A program made the translations under genes and the position numbers. This document shows, piece after piece, positions 7,460 to 15,698 of a DNA stretch of 48,231 nt. The stretch's first letter is position 1; every line of letters starts with the position of its first letter. The notes beneath the pieces are model-generated. The model saw only the letters and a program-made list of their open reading frames with translations, did no database searches and had not been told where the DNA came from. The stretch is from NCBI GenBank assembly GCA_902475785.1, contig CABSAN010000010.1:1-48231 (forward strand). Reading direction: 5' to 3'. The stretch comes from an uncultured Collinsella sp. (GTDB lineage: Bacteria > Actinomycetota > Coriobacteriia > Coriobacteriales > Coriobacteriaceae).

Positions 7460-8065
7460 AGCTTCTCCAATCGGTTGATGTTCGTGCTGTTTGTTGATGT
7501 GTTGGTTGTCGTGAGTGATGTGCTTGCCGTGGGTGATGTGCTGACGTTGGGGTGCTATGCGGTTTTCAATGAGCCCGTGAGGCAGTTGCTGCAGGGGCGG
7601 GATGGAACGGCCCATGCAAGGCGGAAGGCATCGTGCTCAAAATCGAGACAGCAATGCCCCGGGTGCCTCACATGTGGCAGTTACCTCATTAAGTTGTCAT
7701 TGCGTTTGGGGCTGTACTTTGCCGATCTTCTTTCTCTTACACGCTAAAAACTGAAACTTCATATGCTCGATCAAACGATGACCACCGGAGCGGTCATTTT
7801 TAAAGTACGTTCGTTTTGCTGATTTGACAAGAACTAATTTTGAATTTTTTCTACGGGATGAAATGAGATTTGTGGAACGGTCGCGATTGGTGTCACCAGC
7901 TTTGCATGTGGTGGCTCGGCGTTTGGGCTGGAACTACTGAGCCCCGAGATAGCGTCCCGTTCATGTTTGAGACAATATATGACTTTTTGCCCGTTGCAAA
8001 CAGAGTCGCGGTGGGTGTTCTGTATGATGGCTCAGACAAGGTTGTTCAATGACAGGGAGGCATAT
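7460..8065. other. Long intergenic region without a gene
   Basis: Six hundred bases separate the divergent ClpP/TraG cluster and the HAD gene. The part next to the cluster (7484-7543) carries imperfect 18-bp tandem repeats. The middle (7680-7860) is AT-rich for this genome. A small hairpin, ATGACC with GGTCAT across eight bases followed by TTTTT (7778-7802), looks like a terminator with no recognised gene ahead of it. A TTGACA at 7824-7829 lacks a good -10. I see no protein-coding or known RNA gene. Confidence 0.5.
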
Positions 8066-8908
8066 ATGGCAATCAAAGCCATCGCAATGGATATCGACGG
8101 TACGCTCACCAACGATCAGAAAGTGATTAGCCCGCGTACGCGCGAGAAGCTGCTCGCGGCGCAGGAGTCGGGCATTAAGCTCATTTTGGCTTCGGGCCGT
8201 CCCGCATGGGGGCTGCACGCCTTGGCACAGGAGCTCGACCTTCAAAACCATGGCGGTCTGCTGGTGGCCTTTAACGGCGCTCACGTCGTCGATGCCCAGA
8301 CCGACGAGGTACTGTTCGATCAGGCTATGCCTGCCGACGAATTGCATCGCCTGATTGATCACCTGCGTAATTTTGACGTGATCCCTATGATTTCGCTCGG
8401 TCGCGATTTGCACGTCGAGGACTCGTACCATTGCATGATCACGCTGCCTGACGGCTCGCAGAAGAATATCGTCAAGTATGAGCGCGACGCGTGCGATCTT
8501 AAGATTCGCGAGGTGGAGAGCCTGCATGAGGTCGCTGATGCTTATCCCGTGGACAAGCTACTCACTGCGGGCGACCCGGCCTATCTGCAAGCACATCACG
8601 AGGAGATGTACGCGCCCTTTACTCAGACGCTTTCGGGCATGTTTACGGCCGACTGGTACTTTGAGTACACGGCGCCCGGTATCGACAAGGCTCGTGCGCT
8701 CGAGGGTGCCCTGCCCAAGCTCGGCATCGATGCCAGTGAGGTTGTATCGTTTGGCGACGGCCAGAACGACAAGTCCATGATTGAGTGGGCGGGTACCGGT
8801 GTTGCCATGGGTAACGCCGTCGATGAGGTTAAGGCGGTAGCCCAGATGGTGACCGCCAATAACAACGAAGATGGTATTGCGGTGGCGCTGGATAAGCTGC
8901 TGGGTTAG
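8066..8908 (+). CDS. Cof-type HAD phosphatase (HAD-IIB)
   Basis: A 280-residue cytoplasmic phosphatase. Motif I is DIDGTLTND at residues 8-16 (nucleophile Asp8, acid/base Asp10), motif II the Ser of LASGRP, and motif IV GDGQNDKSMIEWAG with MGNAVDEVK, the standard Cof/YidA signature. A C2b cap domain lies between them. Members dephosphorylate sugar phosphates, often with broad specificity; the substrate here cannot be read from sequence. AGGGAGG seven bases before the ATG supports the start. The next gene is also a HAD enzyme but of a different subclass, and a terminator lies between them. Confidence 0.9.
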   Translation: MAIKAIAMDIDGTLTNDQKVISPRTREKLLAAQESGIKLILASGRPAWGLHALAQELDLQNHGGLLVAFNGAHVVDAQTDEVLFDQAMPADELHRLIDHLRNFDVIPMISLGRDLHVEDSYHCMITLPDGSQKNIVKYERDACDLKIREVESLHEVADAYPVDKLLTAGDPAYLQAHHEEMYAPFTQTLSGMFTADWYFEYTAPGIDKARALEGALPKLGIDASEVVSFGDGQNDKSMIEWAGTGVAMGNAVDEVKAVAQMVTANNNEDGIAVALDKLLG

Positions 8909-8931
8909 AATCGCCGATTAATGCATGGTTC

Positions 8932-8960
8932 GGGCGCCTGCTTGCGGGCGCCCTTTTGTT
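8932..8960 (+). terminator. Intrinsic terminator after the Cof-type phosphatase
   Basis: GGGCGCC (8932-8938) pairs with GGCGCCC (8947-8953) and is followed by TTTTGTT. It lies only 13 bases ahead of the next start codon, so the two HAD genes may be only partly coupled. Confidence 0.7.
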
Positions 8961-8972
8961 AGGGAGGGTGCC

Positions 8973-9632
8973 GTGTCCGCGTTTCCGTTCGACGCCGTTA
9001 TCTTTGACATGGACGGCGTCATTGTCGATACCGAATATTACTACCTGGGCGAGACTGCCGCGTTTGCCAAGGAGCTTGGGCTTAATCTGACTCAAGAGGA
9101 GTTGAATGGGCAGGTCGGTACCTCGCATCAGTTCTTCCTGCATATGCTGGTCGATTGGTTTGAGCGCGCCGGTAAGGGGCATTTAACTGGCGAGGAAGCG
9201 TTGACCCGTTGGGACGAGTGGGCGCATAAGCGTCCGCGCGACTATCAGGCTTTGATTAACCCGGGCGCCGTGGATACGATTCGAGAGCTGCCGCGCCGTG
9301 GCGTTCGCGTGGCGCTTGCCAGCTCGTCTCCCATGGATAGCATCGAAGAAGTGCTCAACGCATGCGGGCTGTCGGATGCCTTTGAGTATGTGGTGAGCGG
9401 CGAGCAGTTTAAGGAGAGCAAGCCCGAGCCCGACATCTACCTGCATGCGCTGGACCTGCTGGGGCTGCCCGCGAATCGCTGCTGCTGCGTTGAGGATTCG
9501 GTGCCTGGCATCACCGCTGGCAAGCGAGCCGGCCTGACAGTTATTGCCAAGCGCGAGGAGCGTTTTGGCTTTAGCCAGGATGCCGCGGACAAGATTATCG
9601 ACCAGCTGCCGGAGCTGCTCACGCTTTCTTAG
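8973..9632 (+). CDS. HAD-IA hydrolase, beta-phosphoglucomutase-like
   Basis: A 219-residue HAD subfamily IA protein. It opens with FDAVIFDMDGVIVDTE (catalytic Asp pair in DMD), has a helical C1 cap, motif II in ALASSSPM, motif III Lys in KESKPEPDIY, and motif IV VEDSVPGITAGKRAG. This arrangement matches beta-phosphoglucomutases and small phosphatases such as YniC; sequence alone does not separate mutase from phosphatase. The start is the GTG at 8973, preceded by AGGGAGG; the upstream in-frame ATG lies within the terminator hairpin and is rejected. Confidence 0.88.
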   Translation: MSAFPFDAVIFDMDGVIVDTEYYYLGETAAFAKELGLNLTQEELNGQVGTSHQFFLHMLVDWFERAGKGHLTGEEALTRWDEWAHKRPRDYQALINPGAVDTIRELPRRGVRVALASSSPMDSIEEVLNACGLSDAFEYVVSGEQFKESKPEPDIYLHALDLLGLPANRCCCVEDSVPGITAGKRAGLTVIAKREERFGFSQDAADKIIDQLPELLTLS

Positions 9633-9716
9633 GAGCGCGGTAGTTGCGCGTTTTTCGGGTCTGATGAGTAAATAGCCAACATTTTGGTGCGACACCTAGC
9701 ATACTTTAAGCTAATG

Positions 9717-9755
9717 CGGGCTTAAGGGCTTGTTGAATGCCCTTAAGCCCGTTTT
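9717..9755 (+). terminator. Strong intrinsic terminator
   Basis: A perfect 13-bp stem, CGGGCTTAAGGGC with its inverse at 9739-9751, loop of nine bases, followed by TTTT. It closes the HAD-IA gene and lies 28 bases ahead of the regulator gene. Confidence 0.85.
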
Positions 9756-9782
9756 AGAATTAATTGTGCTGGGAGAAGGTAT

Positions 9783-10526
9783 ATGCCACCGACTGAAGGG
9801 CCAACTGACGGTAAAGCAGCGATACCGCTGTACCAACAGGTCATTGATATCATTAAAAACGAAATCAACTCCGGCGCCTACAAGGCAGGCGCGCGGATAC
9901 CCAACGAATTCGAATTGGCTGAGAGCTATAAAGTTGGTCGCGTTACCGTGCGACGCGCTATTGAGGAGCTCGTCCAACAGGGCTATCTAACGAAGCGACA
10001 GGGGAAAGGCACGTTTGTCAATGCCCCCAAGCTCAAGCGCAAGATTCGCCAGAAGGATGACGTCCAGAGTTTTTCGGACGCATGCCGCGTTAACGGAATG
10101 GAACCGGGGGCGTGTGTCATTTCGAGAAAGATACTGCCGGCGGATTCCACCGAAGCACAGTTCTTTGGTGTTCCCGTTGGAACTGACTTGATTTGCGTTG
10201 AGCGCGTGCGCACTGCCGATGGCGTCCCTGTCATGCTCGAGAACAACATATATGTTTACGAGGACAACGCCTATCTATCAACGGCACCTCTATCTAATCA
10301 ATCCATTTTTGAGTTCGTGCGCAACCGGACGGGCCGCACGCCCGCGTTTACCGACCCGTGCACGCTCGAGATCGCGTGCGCGTCGCCCGAGGTCGCTCGA
10401 CTGTTGGCAGTTCCCGTTGGCGAACCCTTGTTTTATATGGAAGCCTTCTTTTTCGATGAGCAGCGGCGGCCGTTTATCATCGGTCGTCAGCGGATCGTTG
10501 GGTCTCGCTACGTTTTTGACATCTAG
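9783..10526 (+). CDS. GntR/HutC-family regulator of the Amadori-product locus (FrlR-like)
   Basis: A 247-residue transcription factor. Residues 14-75 form the GntR winged helix (PLYQQVIDIIKNEI, RIPNEFELAESYKVGRVTVRRAI, GYLTKRQGKGTFV); the remainder is a UTRA ligand-binding domain (ICVERVRTADGVPVMLENNIY, ending FIIGRQRIVGSRYVFDI). HutC/FrlR-type members sense sugar or amino-acid derivatives. Its position immediately upstream of a transporter and frl-like enzymes in the same direction makes it the likely local regulator. GGGAGAAGG precedes the ATG. A perfect 9-5-9 palindrome in front of the transporter gene is a candidate operator. Whether it represses or activates cannot be told. Confidence 0.9.
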   Translation: MPPTEGPTDGKAAIPLYQQVIDIIKNEINSGAYKAGARIPNEFELAESYKVGRVTVRRAIEELVQQGYLTKRQGKGTFVNAPKLKRKIRQKDDVQSFSDACRVNGMEPGACVISRKILPADSTEAQFFGVPVGTDLICVERVRTADGVPVMLENNIYVYEDNAYLSTAPLSNQSIFEFVRNRTGRTPAFTDPCTLEIACASPEVARLLAVPVGEPLFYMEAFFFDEQRRPFIIGRQRIVGSRYVFDI

Positions 10527-10537
10527 GACATTGCGAA

Positions 10538-10575
10538 TGGAAACGCCCGGTGGATCATCTCACCGGGCGTTTCCA
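10538..10575 (+). terminator. Perfect 15-bp hairpin after the regulator gene
   Basis: TGGAAACGCCCGGTG pairs perfectly with its inverse at 10561-10575 around an eight-base loop. No T-run follows, so it may be a weak terminator or an RNA-stabilising hairpin. Confidence 0.55.
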
Positions 10576-10636
10576 TACCGTTCACGGCGCGAACACAACC
10601 GTTCAACCGCGTTGCGGCAATCAGTTTGAAATTATC

Positions 10637-10702
10637 TTGATGAAGGAAAAAGCTGCTGGTAATCTATGGGACGTCATAGAACGTTTGCCTTATGCAAACG
10701 TT
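10637..10702 (+). promoter_or_regulatory. Candidate promoter and palindromic operator of the frl-like operon
   Basis: TTGATG (10637-10642) and TAATCT (10660-10665) are 17 bp apart. Just downstream lies AACGTTTGC, five bases, then GCAAACGTT (10680-10702), a perfect 23-bp palindrome. Its place near the expected transcription start suits a repressor, probably the adjacent GntR protein. The promoter match is moderate. Confidence 0.45.
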
Positions 10703-10744
10703 GAAGCGAGATGCGATGCAGTCTCGAGTTCTTTGGAGGTATCT

Positions 10745-12208
10745 ATGTCAGATACGAAGGCGAAGAAGACAAACAGACGTTTTAAGTTCAAATTACCGCA
10801 TGTCTATACGATCATGTTCTTGCTGATCGTTGTCTTTGCGGTCCTGACTTGGATCGTTCCCTCTGGTCAGTATCAGCGCAAGACGATTTCGACAGCGGCG
10901 GGCGAGCGTGAAGTCGCCGTTGCTGGAACCTATGAACAGGTCGATAAGAACTACACCGATTCCGAGACCGGCGAGACCATCAATCTGGGCCAGGATATCT
11001 TCGCGGTTCTGCAAGCGCCCACCAAGGGTATCCAAGAGGCTGCCGACGTCGTTGCGTTCGTCTTATTGATTGGCGGATCGTTCGCGATCATCACCAAGAC
11101 CAACGCTTTGAATGCCGGCATGAGCCGTGTGATTAAAAAGCTCAAGAACAAGGACATCCTCATCATTCCCATCACGATGACATTGCTGTCCATTTGCGGC
11201 ACTACGTTTGGTATGTCTGAGGAAGCCCTGCCGTTCTATGCCATCTTCATTCCCATCATGATGGGTATCGGTTATGACTCGATGACGGCATTCATCATCT
11301 GCTTCCTTGGTCCTAACCTGGGATATTGTGCTTCGACCATCGACCCGTTTAATGTTTTGATCGCCCAAGGCATCATTGGCATCGAGGGTAATCCGCAATT
11401 GTGGCTGCGCGCCGTTTCTTGGGTCATCTTCACTGCCGTCGGTATCGCATGGGCCATGCGCTACGCCATGCGCGTCAAGAAAAACCCCGAGTCGTCCATT
11501 GTGTACGAGGACGATAAGCTCAAGCGTATTGAGTTTTCCGTGACCGATGCCTCCATCGAGGAAGAGTTCACTATTCGTCAGAAGCTCGTGCTTATCGATT
11601 TTGCTTGCGGTATGGGCATTATCGTCTGGGGTCTTGTTACCCAGGGCTGGTACATGAATGAGATTTCCGCTGTGTTCCTTGGCATGGGCTTGCTTGCCGG
11701 TATCCTGGGCGGCCTTGACCAGCAGACGATCGCAGAGGAGTTCGTTAAGGGTCTTGCCGACTTTGCGTACGCTGCCATCGTTATCGGTATCGCTCGCGGT
11801 ATTCTGGTCATCGCCGAGGGCGGCATGATCATCGACACCATCCTCCAGGCGCTCGCTACCGCGCTTGCCGGTGCACCCGCCGCCGTCTACACCACGTTTA
11901 TGTATATCGTCCTTGGCCTGCTCTCTTTGCTGGTTCCCTCGAGTTCTGGCCTGGCGGCGCTCACCATGCCCGTTATGGGCCCCCTGACCGAGCTCATGGG
12001 CCTCAATCCCGAGGCAGCCGTCACCGCGCTCCAGTTTGCCAACCAGACCATCAACACCATCAGCCCCGTGGCGGGCATGACGGTCGCCGGTCTTGCCGTG
12101 GCTAGGATTTCGTTTGGCCAATGGTGGAAGACCATTTGGAAGTTCTTCATTTTCATGGTCGTCTTTGGCGTGATTGTAACGGCAATCTCTGGCATGCTTC
12201 CGGTGTAG
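10745..12208 (+). CDS. YfcC-family membrane transporter
   Basis: A 487-residue polytopic inner-membrane protein. The N-terminus, LPHVYTIMFLLIVVFAVLTW followed by IVPSGQY, and the C-terminal LVPSSSGLAALTMPVMGPL with NQTINTISPVAGMTV are characteristic of the YfcC/ArsB-like ion-transporter superfamily, whose members move carboxylates or basic amino acids and dipeptide-like substrates. I count about 10-12 hydrophobic segments. In this operon it probably imports the Amadori compound, the role FrlA (an unrelated amino-acid permease family) fills in E. coli. The start ATG follows TTTGGAGG. The amidohydrolase gene begins ten bases after the stop. Confidence 0.85.
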   Translation: MSDTKAKKTNRRFKFKLPHVYTIMFLLIVVFAVLTWIVPSGQYQRKTISTAAGEREVAVAGTYEQVDKNYTDSETGETINLGQDIFAVLQAPTKGIQEAADVVAFVLLIGGSFAIITKTNALNAGMSRVIKKLKNKDILIIPITMTLLSICGTTFGMSEEALPFYAIFIPIMMGIGYDSMTAFIICFLGPNLGYCASTIDPFNVLIAQGIIGIEGNPQLWLRAVSWVIFTAVGIAWAMRYAMRVKKNPESSIVYEDDKLKRIEFSVTDASIEEEFTIRQKLVLIDFACGMGIIVWGLVTQGWYMNEISAVFLGMGLLAGILGGLDQQTIAEEFVKGLADFAYAAIVIGIARGILVIAEGGMIIDTILQALATALAGAPAAVYTTFMYIVLGLLSLLVPSSSGLAALTMPVMGPLTELMGLNPEAAVTALQFANQTINTISPVAGMTVAGLAVARISFGQWWKTIWKFFIFMVVFGVIVTAISGMLPV

Positions 12209-12217
12209 GTGGTTGTG

Positions 12218-13801
12218 ATGTCTGATCGTTTGACGGTCCTGACGTCTAAGAGCGTCTTTACCGGTACGGGGGACCTGCCGTTTGAAGGTTTCGTAGCGGT
12301 CCGTGGCAATCGAATTGAGGCTGTTGGCACCAAGTGTGAGGTAGCTTCGTATTTGACCCAGGCGGACGAGGTAGTTGACCTGGGCGACCGCACTGTCATG
12401 CCCGGCCTGATCGATGTGCATACCTTCTATACAGGTTGGGCGCTGCGGACGTTGGGGTCTGATCTGTCCGGCATCACTGATGCCAAAGAGGCTGTGTCGC
12501 TCTTGCGTGCATGGAAAGAAGGTCATCCGGATTGCGCGGCGGCTTTTGGCCACAACCTACCCGAAACGTTGGCATCGGATGCCGAGAACGCAAATACGGC
12601 AGCTGTGTTTGACGATTGTTTTGGCGATATCCCTGTCGTCTGCTTTACACCGGGTGCGGATACCTGCGTTCTCAATGCTGCCGCCAGTGCGCGATACGGC
12701 TTTACACCCCAGGCGTGCTATGCCGAGAAGATCTGGCGCATGATAAGCGATTTCCTCGCGCTGCCCGAGGTGCGTGCCAGGTATTCGGACTACATGAGCA
12801 TGCTTAACGAGCGCGGCGTTACCGCCATCAAGGAAATGGCGTTTGATGACTACTACGGCTTTGCCGACGAAATGGCTCGCCGTGAGGAATCTGGTGAGCT
12901 GACGGTTCGCGTCTCTATGATGTCGCAGCCGGTGGGCGCCGGTGCAAATCTGGCATATGCCCGCGAGGCGCGAGAGCGCTTCCGGGGACCGTTCGTTCGT
13001 TTTTCTGGCTTCAACCGTATGACCGATCGCGGCGTATGGGTGGGGCTTGCCGAGATGATAGACCCCTATGAGGACACGGCCGCTGCGGGCGCTGCCGGCA
13101 AGACGGTCGTCGAGGAGCCAGAGTGGGATCTGATTGAGAACGAGCTGCGTGCAATTGATGCTGACGGCTTCCGATATTCCTTGCATTGCCAGGGCGATGG
13201 CGCCGTTCGTCGCACCGTGGCACTCTATGCCTCGCTGCCTCGAGACGAGCATGGACGGATGCTTCGCCGCCATGCGATTACCGATCTCGAGAACTCTGAC
13301 CCGACCGATCTTGTCGAGTTTGGCAAGTTAGGTGGAATTTGCGAGGTCTATCCGCAGATTCTGACGCTGGACCGGCGCGAGGATTGCCTGTCGATGATGC
13401 GTCGACAAATTGGCGAGACGCGACTTTTGCACAGCTGGAATCGCCGCGGCATGGAAGATTCCGGATGCACAGTGTGCTGCGGCACGGATCTGCCGCTGCT
13501 GATTCCGAGCCTGGGCGAGTCAATCTACAGCGCGTGCGGCGGATTCTTCGCCGACGGACTGCCCGTGAATGAGGTCAACACGCTGACGCTTGTCGAGCTC
13601 TTGCGCGCTTGGACTGCCGGGGGCGCGTACGATCTGATGCGCGAAGACGAGCTGGGTACGCTTGAGGTTGGCAAGCTTGCCGATATCTGCGTGCTCGATC
13701 GGGATGTGTTCGACCTCGATTATCGCGACGCACGCGATCTTGCGGTTGATATGACGATGTCGGACGGACAAATCGTGTTCGATCGAAATAAGGAGGCATA
13801 A
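12218..13801 (+). CDS. YtcJ-like amidohydrolase (Amidohydro_3 family)
   Basis: A 527-residue enzyme of the composite-domain amidohydrolase 3 group: an N-terminal beta-sandwich entry (VLTSKSVFTG, FVAVRGNRIEAVG), MPGLIDVH at the start of the TIM barrel, SLHCQGDGAVRR, CCGTDLPLLIP near the end, and the closing LEVGKLADICVLDRDVF. Notably the first metal-ligand motif, usually HxH in family members, reads HTF here. The gene is sandwiched between the transporter and the frl-like enzymes with almost no gaps, so it should act on the same substrate, perhaps releasing a fructosyl amino acid from an acylated, cyclised or peptide-linked form; that is inference. Start: ATG after AGGTGG; GTGs at 12209 and 12215 are in frame. 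Confidence 0.82.
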   Translation: MSDRLTVLTSKSVFTGTGDLPFEGFVAVRGNRIEAVGTKCEVASYLTQADEVVDLGDRTVMPGLIDVHTFYTGWALRTLGSDLSGITDAKEAVSLLRAWKEGHPDCAAAFGHNLPETLASDAENANTAAVFDDCFGDIPVVCFTPGADTCVLNAAASARYGFTPQACYAEKIWRMISDFLALPEVRARYSDYMSMLNERGVTAIKEMAFDDYYGFADEMARREESGELTVRVSMMSQPVGAGANLAYAREARERFRGPFVRFSGFNRMTDRGVWVGLAEMIDPYEDTAAAGAAGKTVVEEPEWDLIENELRAIDADGFRYSLHCQGDGAVRRTVALYASLPRDEHGRMLRRHAITDLENSDPTDLVEFGKLGGICEVYPQILTLDRREDCLSMMRRQIGETRLLHSWNRRGMEDSGCTVCCGTDLPLLIPSLGESIYSACGGFFADGLPVNEVNTLTLVELLRAWTAGGAYDLMREDELGTLEVGKLADICVLDRDVFDLDYRDARDLAVDMTMSDGQIVFDRNKEA

Positions 13802-13802
13802 G

Positions 13803-14654
13803 ATGTCTGAATCCAAACCGACGCTGCGCCGCGAGCAGATTGCGGGCATGAATATCCACTACATCATGTGGTCGCTCGATTACTTCCTTGATGTGCAGCA
13901 GCGCTTGGGCTTTGAGTCCATTGAGCTGTGGTGCGCGGAGCCGCATGTGACGCTCGACCACACGGGCTACTTTGAGGCTGAGGTCCTGGCGAAAAAGGCT
14001 GCAGACCGTGGGCTTAGGTATTGTACTCTGTGCCCCGAGAATGTTGTCTATCCTTGGCAGTACTGCGCACGCAAACCGCTGCATGAACAGCGCAGCCTGG
14101 CGTACTTTAAGCACGGCATTGAGCTTGCCGAGGTACTTGGGTGCGACCGTATGTCCGTCAACTCGGGCTGGGGCGACTGGGACGAGGACCGCGAGGAAGC
14201 CTGGAAGCGCAGCCGCGAGCACTTGTCCATTCTGGCGGAGTATGCCGGCGAGCACGGTCTGGTGCTTACGATGGAAAGTCTGCGTCCCGAGGAGAGCAAC
14301 CTTGTGACGACGGTTTCCGATGCGAAGCGCATGATTGACGAGGTCGCGAGCCCGTACTTACAGCCCATGGTTGATACAACCGCGATGGGCGTTGCAGGCG
14401 AGACGCTCGAGGACTGGTTTGCCGCCTTTGGTGATGGGGCAATTCACGAGATGCACTTTATCGACGGTGACCCGTATGGCCATCTGGTGTGGGGCGATGG
14501 CAAGCACGATATGGACGCCTTCGTCGCCACGCTCAACGCCCATGGTTTCGACGGCATGCTGGGCCAGGAAATCACGGACGGTCGTTACTACGATGATCCG
14601 GCGGCGGCAGATGCCAAGAACATGGCCGCATTCGAGAAATATCTGATTGACTAA
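13803..14654 (+). CDS. Xylose-isomerase-like TIM-barrel epimerase (FrlC-like)
   Basis: A 283-residue TIM-barrel protein of the AP-endonuclease-2/sugar epimerase superfamily. Likely metal ligands are Glu in LTMESLRPEESN, Asp in PMVDTTAMG, His in EMHFIDGDPYGH and Glu in LGQEITDG, the set used by D-tagatose/psicose 3-epimerases. In E. coli the equivalent gene, frlC, encodes a fructoselysine 3-epimerase that lets psicoselysine enter the pathway. Here the gene starts one base after the amidohydrolase stop with AAGGAGG upstream, and a FrlB-like and a FrlD-like gene follow, which supports this reading. Substrate identity is inferred from context. Confidence 0.78.
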   Translation: MSESKPTLRREQIAGMNIHYIMWSLDYFLDVQQRLGFESIELWCAEPHVTLDHTGYFEAEVLAKKAADRGLRYCTLCPENVVYPWQYCARKPLHEQRSLAYFKHGIELAEVLGCDRMSVNSGWGDWDEDREEAWKRSREHLSILAEYAGEHGLVLTMESLRPEESNLVTTVSDAKRMIDEVASPYLQPMVDTTAMGVAGETLEDWFAAFGDGAIHEMHFIDGDPYGHLVWGDGKHDMDAFVATLNAHGFDGMLGQEITDGRYYDDPAAADAKNMAAFEKYLID

Positions 14655-14715
14655 AACAACTATCGGCCACGCAGCCAACGTCATTGATTGCGGCCAAACA
14701 AGAAAGGAACTGGAT

Positions 14716-15684
14716 ATGAACGCACACGATCTGATCAAAGAGGCAATTGCCGAGAAGGGCAAGTTCGACAGCGTCTACTGGATTGCTTGCGGTGGCTCCA
14801 TGATCGATTTGATCCCGGCCCATGAGCTTCTGCAGCGCGAGGCAACCACCTTCACTTCGTATATCTATACGGCTCGCGAGTTCGATATCATGCGTCCGCG
14901 TCGTCTGGGCGAGAAGTCCCTGGTCATCGCTTGTAGCCACAGTGGCAACACCCCTGAGGTCGTCGAGGGCTGCGAGATTGCCCTTGCTGCCGGCGCTACG
15001 GTGATCGCCCAGACCGACAACGCTGGATCTAAGATCGACACCGGTAAATGGACCACGTGGGTCTACCCGTGGGGCGAGGGCGTGCCGCAGGCCGAGGTCC
15101 CCGCTGGCATTTCGCTGTCGCTTGCGGCAGAGCTGCTCGATCAGCAGGAGGGTTACGCCGATCTTGCCGATATGTATGCCGGTATCGCCGAGATGGATAA
15201 GATTCTTCCCCCGGCACGCGAGAAGGTAAATGCCGAGCTGGGCGATCGCTTTGCCAAGCTTTGCCAGGAGCACGAGTTCTTCTATATTCTGGGCAGCGGT
15301 CCCAACTTTAGCCAGACCTACGGTTTCGCTATCTGCTCTCTTATGGAGATGCAGTGGCAGCACTGCAGCTACATCCACTCTGCCGAGTACTTCCATGGCC
15401 CCTTCGAGGCTACTCAGGATGGCGTTTTTTACTTCCTGCAGATGGGCTCCAGCGAGTGCCGTGCTATGGACGAGCGCGCCCTGGCGTTCCTTAAGACGCA
15501 TACCGATACGCTGATGGTGCTCGATGCCAAGGAGTACGGTATGGAAGCCGTGCCGGCGAGCGTCCGTGCCTATCTGGACCCGGTGCTGTTCTACGCCATG
15601 AACTGCGAGCTGCGTGCTGCACGCGGCAAGGTGTTTGATCACGACCCCGATTTCCGTCGCTATATGGGTGTTGTCGAGTACTAG
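14716..15684 (+). CDS. SIS-domain deglycase, FrlB-like (fructosamine-6-phosphate cleaving)
   Basis: A 322-residue protein with two SIS (sugar isomerase) halves. The first contains YWIACGGSM and ACSHSGNTPEVVEG, typical phosphate-binding loops; the second FYILGSGPNFSQTYGFA and SAEYFHGPFEA, a pattern shared with FrlB and GlmS isomerase domains (the HGPFE segment carries the catalytic Glu). FrlB hydrolyses fructoselysine-6-phosphate to glucose-6-phosphate and lysine. Start: ATG with AAAGGA upstream. It is spaced 61 bp from the epimerase gene and 14 bp from the kinase gene. Glucose-6-phosphate produced here would feed glycolysis through pgi. Confidence 0.85.
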   Translation: MNAHDLIKEAIAEKGKFDSVYWIACGGSMIDLIPAHELLQREATTFTSYIYTAREFDIMRPRRLGEKSLVIACSHSGNTPEVVEGCEIALAAGATVIAQTDNAGSKIDTGKWTTWVYPWGEGVPQAEVPAGISLSLAAELLDQQEGYADLADMYAGIAEMDKILPPAREKVNAELGDRFAKLCQEHEFFYILGSGPNFSQTYGFAICSLMEMQWQHCSYIHSAEYFHGPFEATQDGVFYFLQMGSSECRAMDERALAFLKTHTDTLMVLDAKEYGMEAVPASVRAYLDPVLFYAMNCELRAARGKVFDHDPDFRRYMGVVEY

Positions 15685-15698
15685 AAGGGACAAAGGCC

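Noticed and set aside
7445..7747. Plus-strand small hydrophobic frame in the long intergenic region
   Set aside because: No ribosome binding site, overlaps the start of the minus-strand gene and its repeat; hydrophobicity stems from the inverted His-rich repeat.
11063..12553. Minus-strand frame opposite the YfcC transporter gene
   Set aside because: Spans the transporter and the start of the amidohydrolase gene; hydrophilic low-quality product without domains.
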